Assembly (NCBI RefSeq): GCF_900090195.1
Contig: NZ_LT607803.1
Coordinates: forward strand, 7,466,229 to 7,530,228
Source of the DNA: Variovorax sp. HW608
GTDB taxonomy: Bacteria > Pseudomonadota > Gammaproteobacteria > Burkholderiales > Burkholderiaceae_C
Length of the DNA: 64,000 nt
Direction: 5' to 3'
The notes under the pieces: model-generated
Told to the model about the DNA's origin: nothing
Databases searched by the model: none
The model's input: only the letters and a program-made list of their open reading frames with translations
Shown: positions 1 through 8,096 of the stretch, one piece after another
Position numbering within the stretch: position 1 is the first letter of the stretch
Layout: each line of letters starts with the position of its first letter
Program-made: the position numbers and the translations under genes

Positions 1-267
1 GGCGCGGCGCGAGAAGGTCAGGAGGAGCAAGCGCTGCGGATCGGCGCCACGGGCGATCAGGTGCGCCACCCGGTGCGCCAGCGTGCTGGTCTTGCCCGAA
101 CCGGCGCCGGCGATCACGAGCAGGGGCCGCTCGTCCTGCGCGGCGTCGCCGACGGCCGCGTCCCGCCCATGCTGCACGGCCGCACGCTGCGCGTCGTTGA
201 GCTGGGCGAGCGCTTCGCCGAGCCGCTCTTCGGGGCTGTTCAGGAGAGGGGTCGCAACGCTCGGCAT
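1..267 (-). CDS. UvrD/Rep-type ATP-dependent DNA helicase, N-terminus (cut by window edge)
   Basis: Only the first 89 codons are inside the window; the gene runs off the left edge. The product begins MPSVATPLLNSPEERLGEAL and continues into a superfamily 1 helicase start: a Q-motif-like stretch (LNDAQRAAVQHG) followed by the Walker A loop AGAGSGKTSTLAHRVAHLI and then LLLLTFSRRA, the usual motif Ia of UvrD/Rep/PcrA. Helicases of this family unwind DNA 3'-5' in repair and replication restart. An acidic insert of about a dozen residues sits between the Q motif and Walker A. The ATG at 267 is the only plausible start. Which UvrD paralogue this is cannot be told from 89 residues. Confidence 0.85.
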   Translation of the reverse strand, partial: MPSVATPLLNSPEERLGEALAQLNDAQRAAVQHGRDAAVGDAAQDERPLLVIAGAGSGKTSTLAHRVAHLIARGADPQRLLLLTFSRRA

Positions 268-387
268 CGAGCGCAACTGTACTGGATGTTTATCCAGATT
301 CAGCACGACCGTGGTCACGACCCGATGACATAATCGCGCCTCGCTGCAAAACCGGAGCTTTTCGATGGAAATCGTCCCGTCTCGGCA

Positions 388-434
388 GCTTTCACTCCCC
401 TTCTGACGCCCCTGCGGCGAGGGGGATTGAAAGC
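388..434. promoter_or_regulatory. Imperfect stem-loop in the leader upstream of corA
   Basis: GCTTTCA(C)TCCCC at 388-400 pairs with GGGGA(T)TGAAAGC at 422-434, giving 12 paired positions with one mismatch and a loop of about 21 bases. The loop carries an alternative C-rich/G-rich pairing (CCCC around 409-412 with GGGG around 421-425). It lies about 45 bases before the corA start. It could be a dispersed repeat, an mRNA leader structure or a terminator remnant; the sequence does not decide. Confidence 0.4.
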
Positions 435-480
435 GCCCCACCCACTCGCCATACCGCCAGACTTTCCAAGGGAGTGAGCC

Positions 481-1467
481 ATGCTCAACATCTTCACGCT
501 CGCCAATGGCCGCCTCGTCCAGGAAGAGATCGAGGCGCTGGAGGAGCTGTCCAAGTTCCAGCCGATCTGGGTCGATCTCGAATCGCCGACCCTGGAGGAA
601 AAGCGCTGGATCAAGCAGTATTACGGCCTGTCCATCCCCGAGGACGCGATGGACGAGGACATCGAGGAGTCCGCGCGCTTCTATGAGGAAGACAACGGCG
701 AGCTCCACATCCGCAGCGACTTCCTGATCGACGACGCCGAGAACCCGCGTTCCGTCCGCGTCGCCTTCATCCTCAACCAGCACAACATCGAGCTGCGCAG
801 CCGCGGCGTGCTGTTCTCGATCCACGACGAGGACGTGCCGGTGTTCCGCCTCGTGCGCATGCGCGCGCGCCGTGCGCCGGGCTTGATCGAGGACGCGAAG
901 GAAGTGCTGCTCAAGCTCTTCGACGCCGACGCCGAGTACTCGGCCGACACGCTCGAGAACATCTATGACGAACTCGAGAACGCCGGCAAGAAGGTGCTGT
1001 CGGGCAACGTCAGCGACGAATTGGCCGGCGAGGTGCTCGGCCTGATCGCCCGGCAGGAAGACCTGAACGGCCGCATCCGCCGCAACGTGATGGACACCCG
1101 CCGCGCAGTGAGCTTCATGATGCGCAGCCGCATGCTCAATGCCGAGCAGTTCGAAGAGGCGCGGCAGATCCTGCGCGACATCGAATCGCTGGACAACCAC
1201 ACGGCCTTCCTCTTCGACAAGATCAACTTCCTGATGGATGCGACCGTCGGTTTCATCAACATCAACCAGAACAAGACCATCAAGATCTTCTCGGTCGCGA
1301 GCGTGGCGCTTTTGCCGCCGACGCTGATCGCCAGCGTCTACGGCATGAACTTCAAGTTCATGCCGGAACTCGAGTGGAGCTTCGGCTACGAGTTCGCGAT
1401 CGCCCTGATGGTCGCGAGCGCGCTGGTGCCGATGTGGTACTTCCGCCGAAGGGGCTGGCTGAAATAG
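481..1467 (+). CDS. corA: CorA-family magnesium/divalent cation transporter
   Basis: A 328-residue inner-membrane Mg2+ (Co2+, Ni2+) channel of the CorA family. The long, acidic, cytoplasmic N-terminal domain (about residues 1-265) ends in a helical stalk. Two C-terminal membrane helices follow (about 268-287 and 304-322), separated by the diagnostic pore motif YGMNF with GMN at residues 288-290. The protein ends in the basic tail RRRGWLK. Length matches the family (about 315-330). An AGGGAG ribosome site sits 8 bases before the ATG. The gene stands alone, with a hairpin-rich leader upstream and a convergent mtnN downstream. Confidence 0.95.
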   Translation: MLNIFTLANGRLVQEEIEALEELSKFQPIWVDLESPTLEEKRWIKQYYGLSIPEDAMDEDIEESARFYEEDNGELHIRSDFLIDDAENPRSVRVAFILNQHNIELRSRGVLFSIHDEDVPVFRLVRMRARRAPGLIEDAKEVLLKLFDADAEYSADTLENIYDELENAGKKVLSGNVSDELAGEVLGLIARQEDLNGRIRRNVMDTRRAVSFMMRSRMLNAEQFEEARQILRDIESLDNHTAFLFDKINFLMDATVGFININQNKTIKIFSVASVALLPPTLIASVYGMNFKFMPELEWSFGYEFAIALMVASALVPMWYFRRRGWLK

Positions 1468-1468
1468 C

Positions 1469-1520
1469 CCACCCCCGTTGCTTGCTCACTTCGTGTAGCC
1501 GCCTCCCCCCTCGAGGGGGC
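1469..1520 (-). repeat. Copy A of a dispersed GC-rich palindromic repeat
   Basis: Begins right after the corA stop. The run GCTTGCTCACTTCGTGTAGC followed by CGCC, a C6 tract, TCGA and G5 is nearly identical to the reverse complement of the copy at 17909-17976 (GCTTGCTCACTGCGTGTAGC, CGCG, C-tract, CGAG, G-tract). The core CCCCC-TCGA-GGGGG can fold on itself. A third copy lies inside uvrA at 37520-37588. The sequence is non-coding here. Confidence 0.75.
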
Positions 1521-1532
1521 TGAGCCCGCACA

Positions 1533-1602
1533 CAAAAGGTCCGGTGGACCTTTTGCGGCTGGCGAAGGGCCGGGCCACTGGCCCGGCGCGGCCTGCAAGG
1601 CC
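1533..1602. terminator. Cluster of three hairpins between convergent corA and mtnN
   Basis: Three perfect inverted repeats follow one another: CAAAAGGTCC/GGACCTTTTG (1533-1542 with 1546-1555, 3-base loop), CCGGGCCA/TGGCCCGG (1570-1577 with 1579-1586, 1-base loop) and GGCCT/AGGCC (1590-1594 with 1598-1602). The first has an A-run on one arm and a T-run on the other, so it can serve as a bidirectional intrinsic terminator for corA and mtnN. Together with repeat copy A the whole stretch 1469-1602 looks like a composite repeat block. Confidence 0.6.
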
Positions 1603-1671
1603 TACCCGGCGGCCCGGCAAAGCCGGTTCCGCGGGTGCACTGGAACAGCGTGGCTCGGATGGGCCTGATTT

Positions 1672-2448
1672 TTATTCCTGCGAGAGAGTCGCGAGCCAGG
1701 CGCTGACGAGGGCGAGGCTGTAGCGGCTCGCGACCGACGCGACGAAGCGCGTGAAGTCGCCGTGCGCTGCGTCGTCGGCGCGATCGGAGATGGTCCGCAC
1801 CGCCGCGAAGGGCACGCCGAAGTCGTGGCACACCTGCGCGACCGCCGCGCCCTCCATTTCCACCGCCAAGGCATCGGGCAAGGCGAGGCGCAGCGCTTCG
1901 CTTTCGGCGAGGGTCGAGACGAAGCGATCGCCGCTGATCAGGAGGCCTCGATGGACCTTCGGTGCCGCGAGCGCAAAGTCGTCGGCCACCTTCTCGCCGA
2001 GCAGCGTCACCGGATCGGACAGCACGTCGGCGGCCACGGTGGCCAGCGCGTCGCTGATCTCCGTGTCGGCCGCGAAGCGCGCATGGCCAGTCAGCGGCAC
2101 CTCGTATTTCGGAAAGATCGGCGAGGCGTCGAGGTCGTGCTGAAGCAGCTTGGTCGCGACCACCACGTCGCCCACTTCCACGCCCGGCGCCAATCCTCCG
2201 GCGACCCCGGTGAACACGATCGCTCGTGCGCCGAAGCGCTCCAGCAGCACCGCCGCGGTCGTCGCCGCCGCCACCTTGCCGATGCGCGACAGCACCGCGA
2301 CGATGAGCTGGCCCTGCAGGTGCCCGACCCAGAAGTCGCGTCCGCCGACCTGGATGCGCTGTTCGTCCGGCATCTGCGCGAGCAATGCACCCAGCTCCTC
2401 GTGCATCGCCGAGACGATCGCGATCGGTCGCGGCGGCGAGTCCGCCAT
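1672..2448 (-). CDS. mtnN: 5'-methylthioadenosine/S-adenosylhomocysteine nucleosidase
   Basis: A 258-residue nucleosidase of the PNP/UDP family that hydrolyses methylthioadenosine and S-adenosylhomocysteine to free adenine, recycling by-products of polyamine synthesis and methylation. Family features are the N-terminal IAIVSAMHEELG with its conserved glutamate, the glycine-rich TGVAGGLAPGVEVGDVVV segment, and the EMEGAAVAQVC substrate site followed by RTISDRADD with the catalytic aspartate. Start chosen at the ATG at 2448, only 7 bases after the stop of the preceding binding-protein gene, so it is probably the last gene of the dpp-like operon. At 258 residues it is slightly longer than E. coli MtnN (232). 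Confidence 0.92.
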   Translation of the reverse strand: MADSPPRPIAIVSAMHEELGALLAQMPDEQRIQVGGRDFWVGHLQGQLIVAVLSRIGKVAAATTAAVLLERFGARAIVFTGVAGGLAPGVEVGDVVVATKLLQHDLDASPIFPKYEVPLTGHARFAADTEISDALATVAADVLSDPVTLLGEKVADDFALAAPKVHRGLLISGDRFVSTLAESEALRLALPDALAVEMEGAAVAQVCHDFGVPFAAVRTISDRADDAAHGDFTRFVASVASRYSLALVSAWLATLSQE

Positions 2449-2455
2449 CAGAGGA

Positions 2456-4084
2456 TCACTGCGACTGCTTGATATCGACGCCATAGAAAGTGTGGCGGGC
2501 GAAGGGGCTGAGCTTGTAGTCGATGACTTCCCTGCGCACCGGGCCGATCTGCACCGCATGCGCGATGGTGTACCAGGGCGCCTGTTCCTTGAAGATGACC
2601 TGGGCCTTCTTGTAGAGCGCGTCGCGGTCGGCCTGCTTGGTCACGGTCTTGGCCTTCAGCACCAGGTCCTCGTACGGCTGGTAGCAGAACTTCGCCACGT
2701 TGCCGCCGTTCGTCTGCGCCGACGCGCAGCCCAGCAGCGTGTAGAGGAAGTTGTCCGGGTCGCCGTTGTCGCCGGTCCATCCGAGCATGCCCATCTGGTG
2801 CTCGCCGTTCTGCATGCGCTTGCGGTATTCGCCCCATTCGAAGGACTTGATCTCGGCCTTGACGCCGATCTTCGCGAGGTCGGCCTGCATCAGCTCGGCG
2901 ATGCGCTTGGCGTTCGGGTTGTAGGGACGCTGCACCGGCATGGCCCACAGGTCGGTGGTGAAGCCGTCGGGATAGCCGGCCTGCGCGAGCAGCTTCTTCG
3001 CGGCTTCGGGGTCGTAGGCGTCGTCCTTGATCGCATCGTTGTACGACCAGATCGTCGGCGGGATCGGATTCTTCGCCGCGACGCCCGTGCTCAGGTAGAC
3101 GCCGTCGATGATCGCCTTCTTGTTGATCGCCATGTTGAGCGCCTTGCGCACGCGCACGTCGTCGAAGGGCTTCTTCTGCGTGTTGTAGGCGAGATAACCG
3201 ACGTTGAGGCCCGGCTGCTCCAGCACCGTCACGTTCGGGTCCTTGCGGATCGCGTCGAGATCGGCCGGGTTCGGGTAGGGCATGACGTGGCATTCGCCCT
3301 TCTGCAGCTTGGCCCAGCGCACCGAGGCATCGGGCGTGATGGCGAACACGAGGTCATCGATCTTCGCCTTGCCGCCCCAGTACTGCGGGAAGGCCTTGAA
3401 GCGGATGATCGCGTCCTTCTGGTACTGCACGAGATAGAACGGCCCGGTGCCGATCGGGTCCTGGTCGATCTTCTCGGGCGTGCCGGCCTTGAGCATCGCG
3501 ATGGCGTACTCCTTCGACTGGATGCCGGCGTAGGGCATCGCGAGGTTGGAGAGGAAGGGCGCTTCGGGCTTGTTGAGCACGAACTTCACGGTGTAGTCGT
3601 CGACACGCTCGACGGCCTTCAGCAGCTTGGGCATGCCCATGTCGTTGAAGTAGGAGTGGTTCGGGCTCGTGACCCTGTAGTAGGGGTCGTCTTCCTTCCA
3701 CTGGCGCTCCACCATGAAGATCACGTCGTCGGCGTTGAAGTCGCGCGTGGGCTTGAAGCTCTTGGCGGTGTTGTGCCACTTGACCCCCTTGCGCAGCTTG
3801 AAGGTGTATTCGAGGCCGTCGGGCGAGATGGTCCAGCTCTCGGCAAGGCCGGGGACGACCTTGGTGCCGCCGCGCTCGAACTCGACGAGGTTGTTGTAGA
3901 CCTGCGTGGTGGCGTCGAACGAGGTGCCCGTCGTGTTCACCGCCGCATAGAAGTTCTCGGGACTGCCCTCGGAGCAATAGACCAGCGTCTTCGCCGACGC
4001 GGCGCCGCAGGCCAGCGCGAGCGCGGTCGGCGCCAGCAGCGAGGCGGCGCGCAGACGGCGCGAGAGTTTGGAGGTGTGGGACAT
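2456..4084 (-). CDS. dppA: Periplasmic peptide-binding protein of a DppA/OppA-type ABC transporter
   Basis: A 542-residue family 5 solute-binding protein. It starts MSHTSKLSRRLRAASLLAPT with a basic, hydrophobic signal peptide ending near ACGAASA (about residue 33), then KTLVYCSEGSPENFYAAVNT, typical of DppA. The lobe hallmarks WTISPDGLEYTFKLRKGVKWH, the GTGPF loop and YLAYNTQKKPFDDVRVRKAL are all present. It captures di- or oligopeptides, or heme or aminolevulinate in some members, for the membrane complex encoded just upstream. The binding-protein gene is last among the transporter genes, 14 bases after the second ATPase gene. Exact substrate is not visible. Confidence 0.92.
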   Translation of the reverse strand: MSHTSKLSRRLRAASLLAPTALALACGAASAKTLVYCSEGSPENFYAAVNTTGTSFDATTQVYNNLVEFERGGTKVVPGLAESWTISPDGLEYTFKLRKGVKWHNTAKSFKPTRDFNADDVIFMVERQWKEDDPYYRVTSPNHSYFNDMGMPKLLKAVERVDDYTVKFVLNKPEAPFLSNLAMPYAGIQSKEYAIAMLKAGTPEKIDQDPIGTGPFYLVQYQKDAIIRFKAFPQYWGGKAKIDDLVFAITPDASVRWAKLQKGECHVMPYPNPADLDAIRKDPNVTVLEQPGLNVGYLAYNTQKKPFDDVRVRKALNMAINKKAIIDGVYLSTGVAAKNPIPPTIWSYNDAIKDDAYDPEAAKKLLAQAGYPDGFTTDLWAMPVQRPYNPNAKRIAELMQADLAKIGVKAEIKSFEWGEYRKRMQNGEHQMGMLGWTGDNGDPDNFLYTLLGCASAQTNGGNVAKFCYQPYEDLVLKAKTVTKQADRDALYKKAQVIFKEQAPWYTIAHAVQIGPVRREVIDYKLSPFARHTFYGVDIKQSQ

Positions 4085-4098
4085 GAGGCTCGGCTCCT

Positions 4099-5127
4099 TC
4101 AGGGTTGAGCCCGCACAACGGCGGACGGGGGATGATCGGCGCGATCGGCGTGATGCTCGGCCGCACCATCCAGGAACTTCTCGGCATGGTGGCAGGCCAC
4201 CAGACGATCGTCGAGCAGGCGCGGCAGCGGACGCTCGATGCGGCAACGCTCGGTGGCGTGCGCGCAGCGCGTGTTGAACACGCAGCCCGGCGGCGGCGCG
4301 AGCGGCGAAGGCAGCTCGCCCTTGAGCACGATGCGGCCCCCGCCCAGGCCCGGCGTCGACGCCAGCAGCGCCTGCGTGTAGGGATGAAGCGGCCGCGCGA
4401 AGATGCGCGCCTTGGGGCCCTGCTCGACCGCATGGCCGAGGTACATCACCAGCACGTCGTGCGCGATGTGCCGCACCACGCCGAGGTCGTGCGAGATGAA
4501 GAGATACGACAGGCCCAGCTCCGCCTGCAGGTCCGCGAGCAGGTTCAGCACCTGCGCCTGGATCGAGACATCGAGCGCCGACACCGGCTCGTCGGCCACC
4601 ACCAGTTGCGGTCCGAGCATGAGCGCGCGCGCGATCGCGATGCGCTGGCGCTGTCCGCCGGAGAACATGTGCGGATAGCGGTTCGCGTATTCGGGCCTGA
4701 GGCCGACGCGGGCGAGCATCTCGCGCGCCTTCGCGGCGCGCTCCGCCTTGCCGAGCGTGGTGTTGATCGCGAGCGGGTCCTCGAGCACGGCCGCGATCTT
4801 CTTGCGCGGATTGAGCGAGCCGTAGGGGTTCTGGAACACCAGCTGCACCGCGCGCCGCAGCTCGCGCTTGCGCTCGGCGGGCGGATGGACCGCATCGGTG
4901 CCCACCAGCGTGAGCGCGCCGGCGGTGGGCTGCTCGATCAGCGCCACCATGCGCGCGAGCGTCGACTTGCCGCAGCCCGATTCGCCGACCACCGCGAGCG
5001 TGCGGCCCTTCTCCAGCTTGAAGGAGATGCTGCCGACGGCCTGCAGATGCGCCGGTGCGTGGAACAGCCCGCGCCGCACGGTGTAGACGCGCTGCAGGTC
5101 CCTCGCCTCGACCACCACCTCGCTCAT
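4099..5127 (-). CDS. dppF: Peptide ABC transporter ATP-binding protein, DppF-type
   Basis: A 342-residue ATPase. It has Walker [15 protein letters not shown]-loop [13 protein letters not shown], signature [15 protein letters not shown], Walker [13 protein letters not shown] and the switch histidine in [11 protein letters not shown]. The C-terminal oligopeptide/dipeptide transporter extension contains the cysteine set [14 protein letters not shown], typical of DppD/DppF/OppD/OppF. The [11 protein letters not shown] loop is that of the F-type partner. Its ATG overlaps the stop of dppD (ATGA), so the two ATPases are translationally coupled. The C-terminal tail beyond the last cysteine is somewhat long and His-rich. 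Confidence 0.93.
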   Translation of the reverse strand: MSEVVVEARDLQRVYTVRRGLFHAPAHLQAVGSISFKLEKGRTLAVVGESGCGKSTLARMVALIEQPTAGALTLVGTDAVHPPAERKRELRRAVQLVFQNPYGSLNPRKKIAAVLEDPLAINTTLGKAERAAKAREMLARVGLRPEYANRYPHMFSGGQRQRIAIARALMLGPQLVVADEPVSALDVSIQAQVLNLLADLQAELGLSYLFISHDLGVVRHIAHDVLVMYLGHAVEQGPKARIFARPLHPYTQALLASTPGLGGGRIVLKGELPSPLAPPPGCVFNTRCAHATERCRIERPLPRLLDDRLVACHHAEKFLDGAAEHHADRADHPPSAVVRAQP

Positions 5128-6143
5128 CGGACGAACTCCACGACCTGGCCGCCATCGCGCAGGCGGTGCGCGTCCCGTTCTGGATCGCCGAGCGGATAGT
5201 GGCAGCGCACCTGCCCGCCGAGCCATTCGCGCAGCTCGGGCCGCACGGCATGCGAATGCGGCGTGGCATAGGCGCAGCGCGGTGCGAACAGGCAGCCGGC
5301 GGGCCGGTCATGCACGCCCGGCACCACGCCGGCGATGGTGGCGAGGCGCTCTTCGCCGACCGCGCGCTCGGGCAATGCGGCGAGCAGTGCGGCGGTATAC
5401 GGGTGCTGCGGCATCGCGAAGAGCTCGTCCACGCCGCGCTCTTCCATCAACTGGCCGGCATACATCACGGCCACGCGCTGTGCCATCTCGCTGACCACGC
5501 CCATGTTGTGCGTGATCAGCACGAGGCCCATGCCGCGCTCCTTCTGCAGCGTGCGCAGCAGGTCGAGTATCTGCGCCTGGATCGTCACGTCGAGCGCGGT
5601 GGTCGGCTCGTCGGCGATCAGGAGGCGCGGGTTGCAGGCGATCGCCATCGCGATCATCACGCGCTGGTTCATGCCGCCCGACAGTTGGTGCGGATAGCTG
5701 CCGAGCCGCGACGACGCGGCCGGGATGCCGACCTGCTCGAGCAGCTCGATCGCGCGCTTCTTCGCTTCGCGCTTGCGAAGGCGCAGGTGCAGCCGCAGCG
5801 TTTCCATGAGCTGCCAGCCGATCGTGAAGCAGGGGTTGAGGCTGGTCGTCGGCTCCTGGAAGATCATCGCGATGTCCTTGCCGACGAGGCCGCGCCGCGC
5901 CTTGTCCGAAATGCCGAGCAGGTCGTGCCCCGCGAAGCGCAGATGCTGCGCACGCACCTGGCCGGGCCAGCCGATCAGGCCCATCAGCGCCATCATCGTG
6001 ACGCTCTTGCCCGAGCCCGATTCGCCGACGATGCCGAGCACTTCGCCTTCTTCGAGCCGCAGGCTCACGCCATCGACCGCGTGCAAGGTGCCGCCTTGCG
6101 AGGGGAACTCCACATGGAGATCGCGGATGTCGAGCAGTGCCAT
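5124..6143 (-). CDS. dppD: Peptide ABC transporter ATP-binding protein, DppD-type
   Basis: A 339-residue ATPase. It has Walker [19 protein letters not shown]-loop [15 protein letters not shown] (the QEPMTSLNP form is the D-subunit hallmark), signature [15 protein letters not shown], Walker [13 protein letters not shown] and H-loop LITHNMGVV. The C-terminal [12 protein letters not shown] motif belongs to the oligopeptide-transporter extension. It pairs with the DppF-type ATPase next to it to power import through DppB/DppC. The start at 6143 lies 2 bases from the stop of dppC. Confidence 0.93.
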   Translation of the reverse strand: MALLDIRDLHVEFPSQGGTLHAVDGVSLRLEEGEVLGIVGESGSGKSVTMMALMGLIGWPGQVRAQHLRFAGHDLLGISDKARRGLVGKDIAMIFQEPTTSLNPCFTIGWQLMETLRLHLRLRKREAKKRAIELLEQVGIPAASSRLGSYPHQLSGGMNQRVMIAMAIACNPRLLIADEPTTALDVTIQAQILDLLRTLQKERGMGLVLITHNMGVVSEMAQRVAVMYAGQLMEERGVDELFAMPQHPYTAALLAALPERAVGEERLATIAGVVPGVHDRPAGCLFAPRCAYATPHSHAVRPELREWLGGQVRCHYPLGDPERDAHRLRDGGQVVEFVR

Positions 6144-6145
6144 GG

Positions 6146-7039
6146 CTATCGCTTCAGTTTGGGATCGAGCGCGTCGCGCAGGCCGTCGCCCAGCAGGTTG
6201 AAGGCGAGCACGGCCGCGAGGATTGCAAGGCCCGGGAAGGTGACGACCCACCACGCGCGCAGCACGAACTCGCGCGCGTCGGCGAGCATGGTTCCCCATT
6301 CGGGCGAAGGCGGCTGCGCGCCCAGGCCGAGGAAGCCCAGTGCCGCCGCATCGAGGATCGCGGTCGACACGCCCAGCGATGCCTGCACGATCAGCGGCGC
6401 GGCGCAATTGGGCAGCACTTCGCTGAACATCAGGCGCAAGGTGCCGGCGCCGCTCAGGCGCGCGGCGGTGACGTAGTCGCGCGAGACCTCGGAGATGACC
6501 GCCGCGCGCGTGAGGCGCACGTAGTGCGGCAGCACCACGATCGCGACCGCGAGCATCGCGTTGATGAGCCCCGGGCCGAGGATCGCGACGATCACGATCG
6601 CGAGCAGCAGGCTCGGCAGCGTGAGGATCACGTCCATCAACCGCATGATCGCGATCTCGAGCACGCCGCGGAAAAAGCCGGCGACCATGCCGAGCGTGAT
6701 GCCGACGGCGACCGAGATCGCCACCACCGCGACACCGATCGACAGCGACAGCCGCGCGCCGTACATCAGCCGCGAGAGCAGGTCGCGGCCGATGGCGTCG
6801 GTGCCGAGCAGATGCGCCGCGGAGCCACCCGCCTGCCAGGCCGGCGGCAGGAGGAAGGCGCTGCTGTCGGTCTGGTTGGGCGCATGCGGTGCGATCCACG
6901 GTGCGAACAGCGCCACCAGCAGCAGGAACGCGATCACCCCGAGCCCGATCACCGCGCCACGATTGGCCGAGAACGAAATCCAGAACTCGCGCCACGGCCC
7001 GGGCGGCGCGCTCTTGCGGGAAGCAACAACTGCGCTCAT
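6146..7039 (-). CDS. dppC: Peptide ABC transporter permease, DppC-type
   Basis: A 297-residue integral membrane permease. After a short cytoplasmic N-terminus ([20 protein letters not shown]) comes a first membrane helix ([20 protein letters not shown]), a periplasmic segment with [20 protein letters not shown], characteristic of DppC/OppC, then about five more helices. The EAA-type coupling loop reads [21 protein letters not shown]. Its ATG overlaps the stop codon of dppB (ATGA). It forms the transmembrane channel with DppB. Confidence 0.93.
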   Translation of the reverse strand: MSAVVASRKSAPPGPWREFWISFSANRGAVIGLGVIAFLLLVALFAPWIAPHAPNQTDSSAFLLPPAWQAGGSAAHLLGTDAIGRDLLSRLMYGARLSLSIGVAVVAISVAVGITLGMVAGFFRGVLEIAIMRLMDVILTLPSLLLAIVIVAILGPGLINAMLAVAIVVLPHYVRLTRAAVISEVSRDYVTAARLSGAGTLRLMFSEVLPNCAAPLIVQASLGVSTAILDAAALGFLGLGAQPPSPEWGTMLADAREFVLRAWWVVTFPGLAILAAVLAFNLLGDGLRDALDPKLKR

Positions 7040-8046
7040 CGTGCCTGCCTGATACGTGGATTGATGAGGCCGTACGCCAGGTCGACGAGCACGTTGACCA
7101 GCATCACGATCACGCCGAGTAGCAGCATGCCGCCCTGCAGCACCGGATAGTCGCGGCGCGCGATGGCCTCGATGAGCCACTTGCCCACGCCCGGCCACGA
7201 GAAGATCGTCTCGGTCAGGATCGCGCCGGTGAAGAGCACGCCGACCTGCAAGCCGATCACCGTCACCACCGGGATCAGCGCGTTGCGCAGCGCATGCACG
7301 CCGACCACGCGCAACGGCGCGAGGCCCTTGGCGCGCGCGGTGCGGATGTAGTCCTCGCCCAGCACTTCGAGCATGGCCGAGCGCGTCATGCGCGCGATCA
7401 CCGCGAGCGTGTTGGTGCCCAGCACGATGGCCGGCAGGATCAGGTGCTGCAGCGCCGAGAGAAAGGCGCCCTTGTCGTCCGACAGCAGCGAATCGATCAG
7501 CAGGAAGCCGGTGACCGGCTCGATGTAGTACTGCACCGCGATGCGGCCCGACACCGGCGTCCAGCCGAGCTGCACCGAGAAGAACAGGATCAGCAGCAGC
7601 CCCCACCAGAAGATCGGCATCGAATAGCCGGTGAGCGAGGTCGCCATCACGCCGTGATCGAACACCGAGTTGCGCTTGACCGCCGCGACGATGCCCGCCG
7701 GAATGCCCAGCAGCAGCGCGAACAGCACCGCGCAGATCGCGAGCTCGACGGTGGCCGGGAACAGCGCGAGGAATTCGCTCATCACCGGCTCCTGCGTGAT
7801 CACCGACTTGCCGAGATCGCCGTGCAGCACGCGCCCGATGTAGATGCCGTATTGGGTGAGAAGCGGCTTGTCGAGCCCGTATTCCTTCAGCAGCACGGCG
7901 TGGCGCGCAGCGTCGATGCCGCGCTCGCCGGCGAGCGTCTCAATCGGGTCGCCGGGGACCAGCCGGATCAGGAAAAAGGCGAGCAAGGTCATGCCGATGA
8001 AGGTCGGCACGAGCAGGCTCGCACGCGTGAGGACGAATCGAAACAT
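7036..8046 (-). CDS. dppB: Peptide ABC transporter permease, DppB-type
   Basis: A 336-residue permease, first gene of the transporter set. It begins [34 protein letters not shown], the canonical DppB/OppB N-terminal helix and PGDP motif. The periplasmic segment and five further helices follow, with the EAA loop [28 protein letters not shown]. It lies 50 bases downstream of fadD on the same strand, with no obvious terminator or strong ribosome site before it, so it may be co-transcribed with fadD. Confidence 0.93.
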   Translation of the reverse strand: MFRFVLTRASLLVPTFIGMTLLAFFLIRLVPGDPIETLAGERGIDAARHAVLLKEYGLDKPLLTQYGIYIGRVLHGDLGKSVITQEPVMSEFLALFPATVELAICAVLFALLLGIPAGIVAAVKRNSVFDHGVMATSLTGYSMPIFWWGLLLILFFSVQLGWTPVSGRIAVQYYIEPVTGFLLIDSLLSDDKGAFLSALQHLILPAIVLGTNTLAVIARMTRSAMLEVLGEDYIRTARAKGLAPLRVVGVHALRNALIPVVTVIGLQVGVLFTGAILTETIFSWPGVGKWLIEAIARRDYPVLQGGMLLLGVIVMLVNVLVDLAYGLINPRIRQAR

Positions 8047-8096
8047 TCGTCATCAATATGCAAGAGCGATGCCGGGTTCGGTCCCCGGCGGAACCC

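Noticed and set aside
2150..4108. A long open frame on the plus strand opposite the peptide-binding protein gene
   Set aside because: It is antisense to a clear dppA homologue. The translation is Arg/His/Val-rich without family resemblance, typical of shadow frames in DNA with G/C-rich third codon positions.
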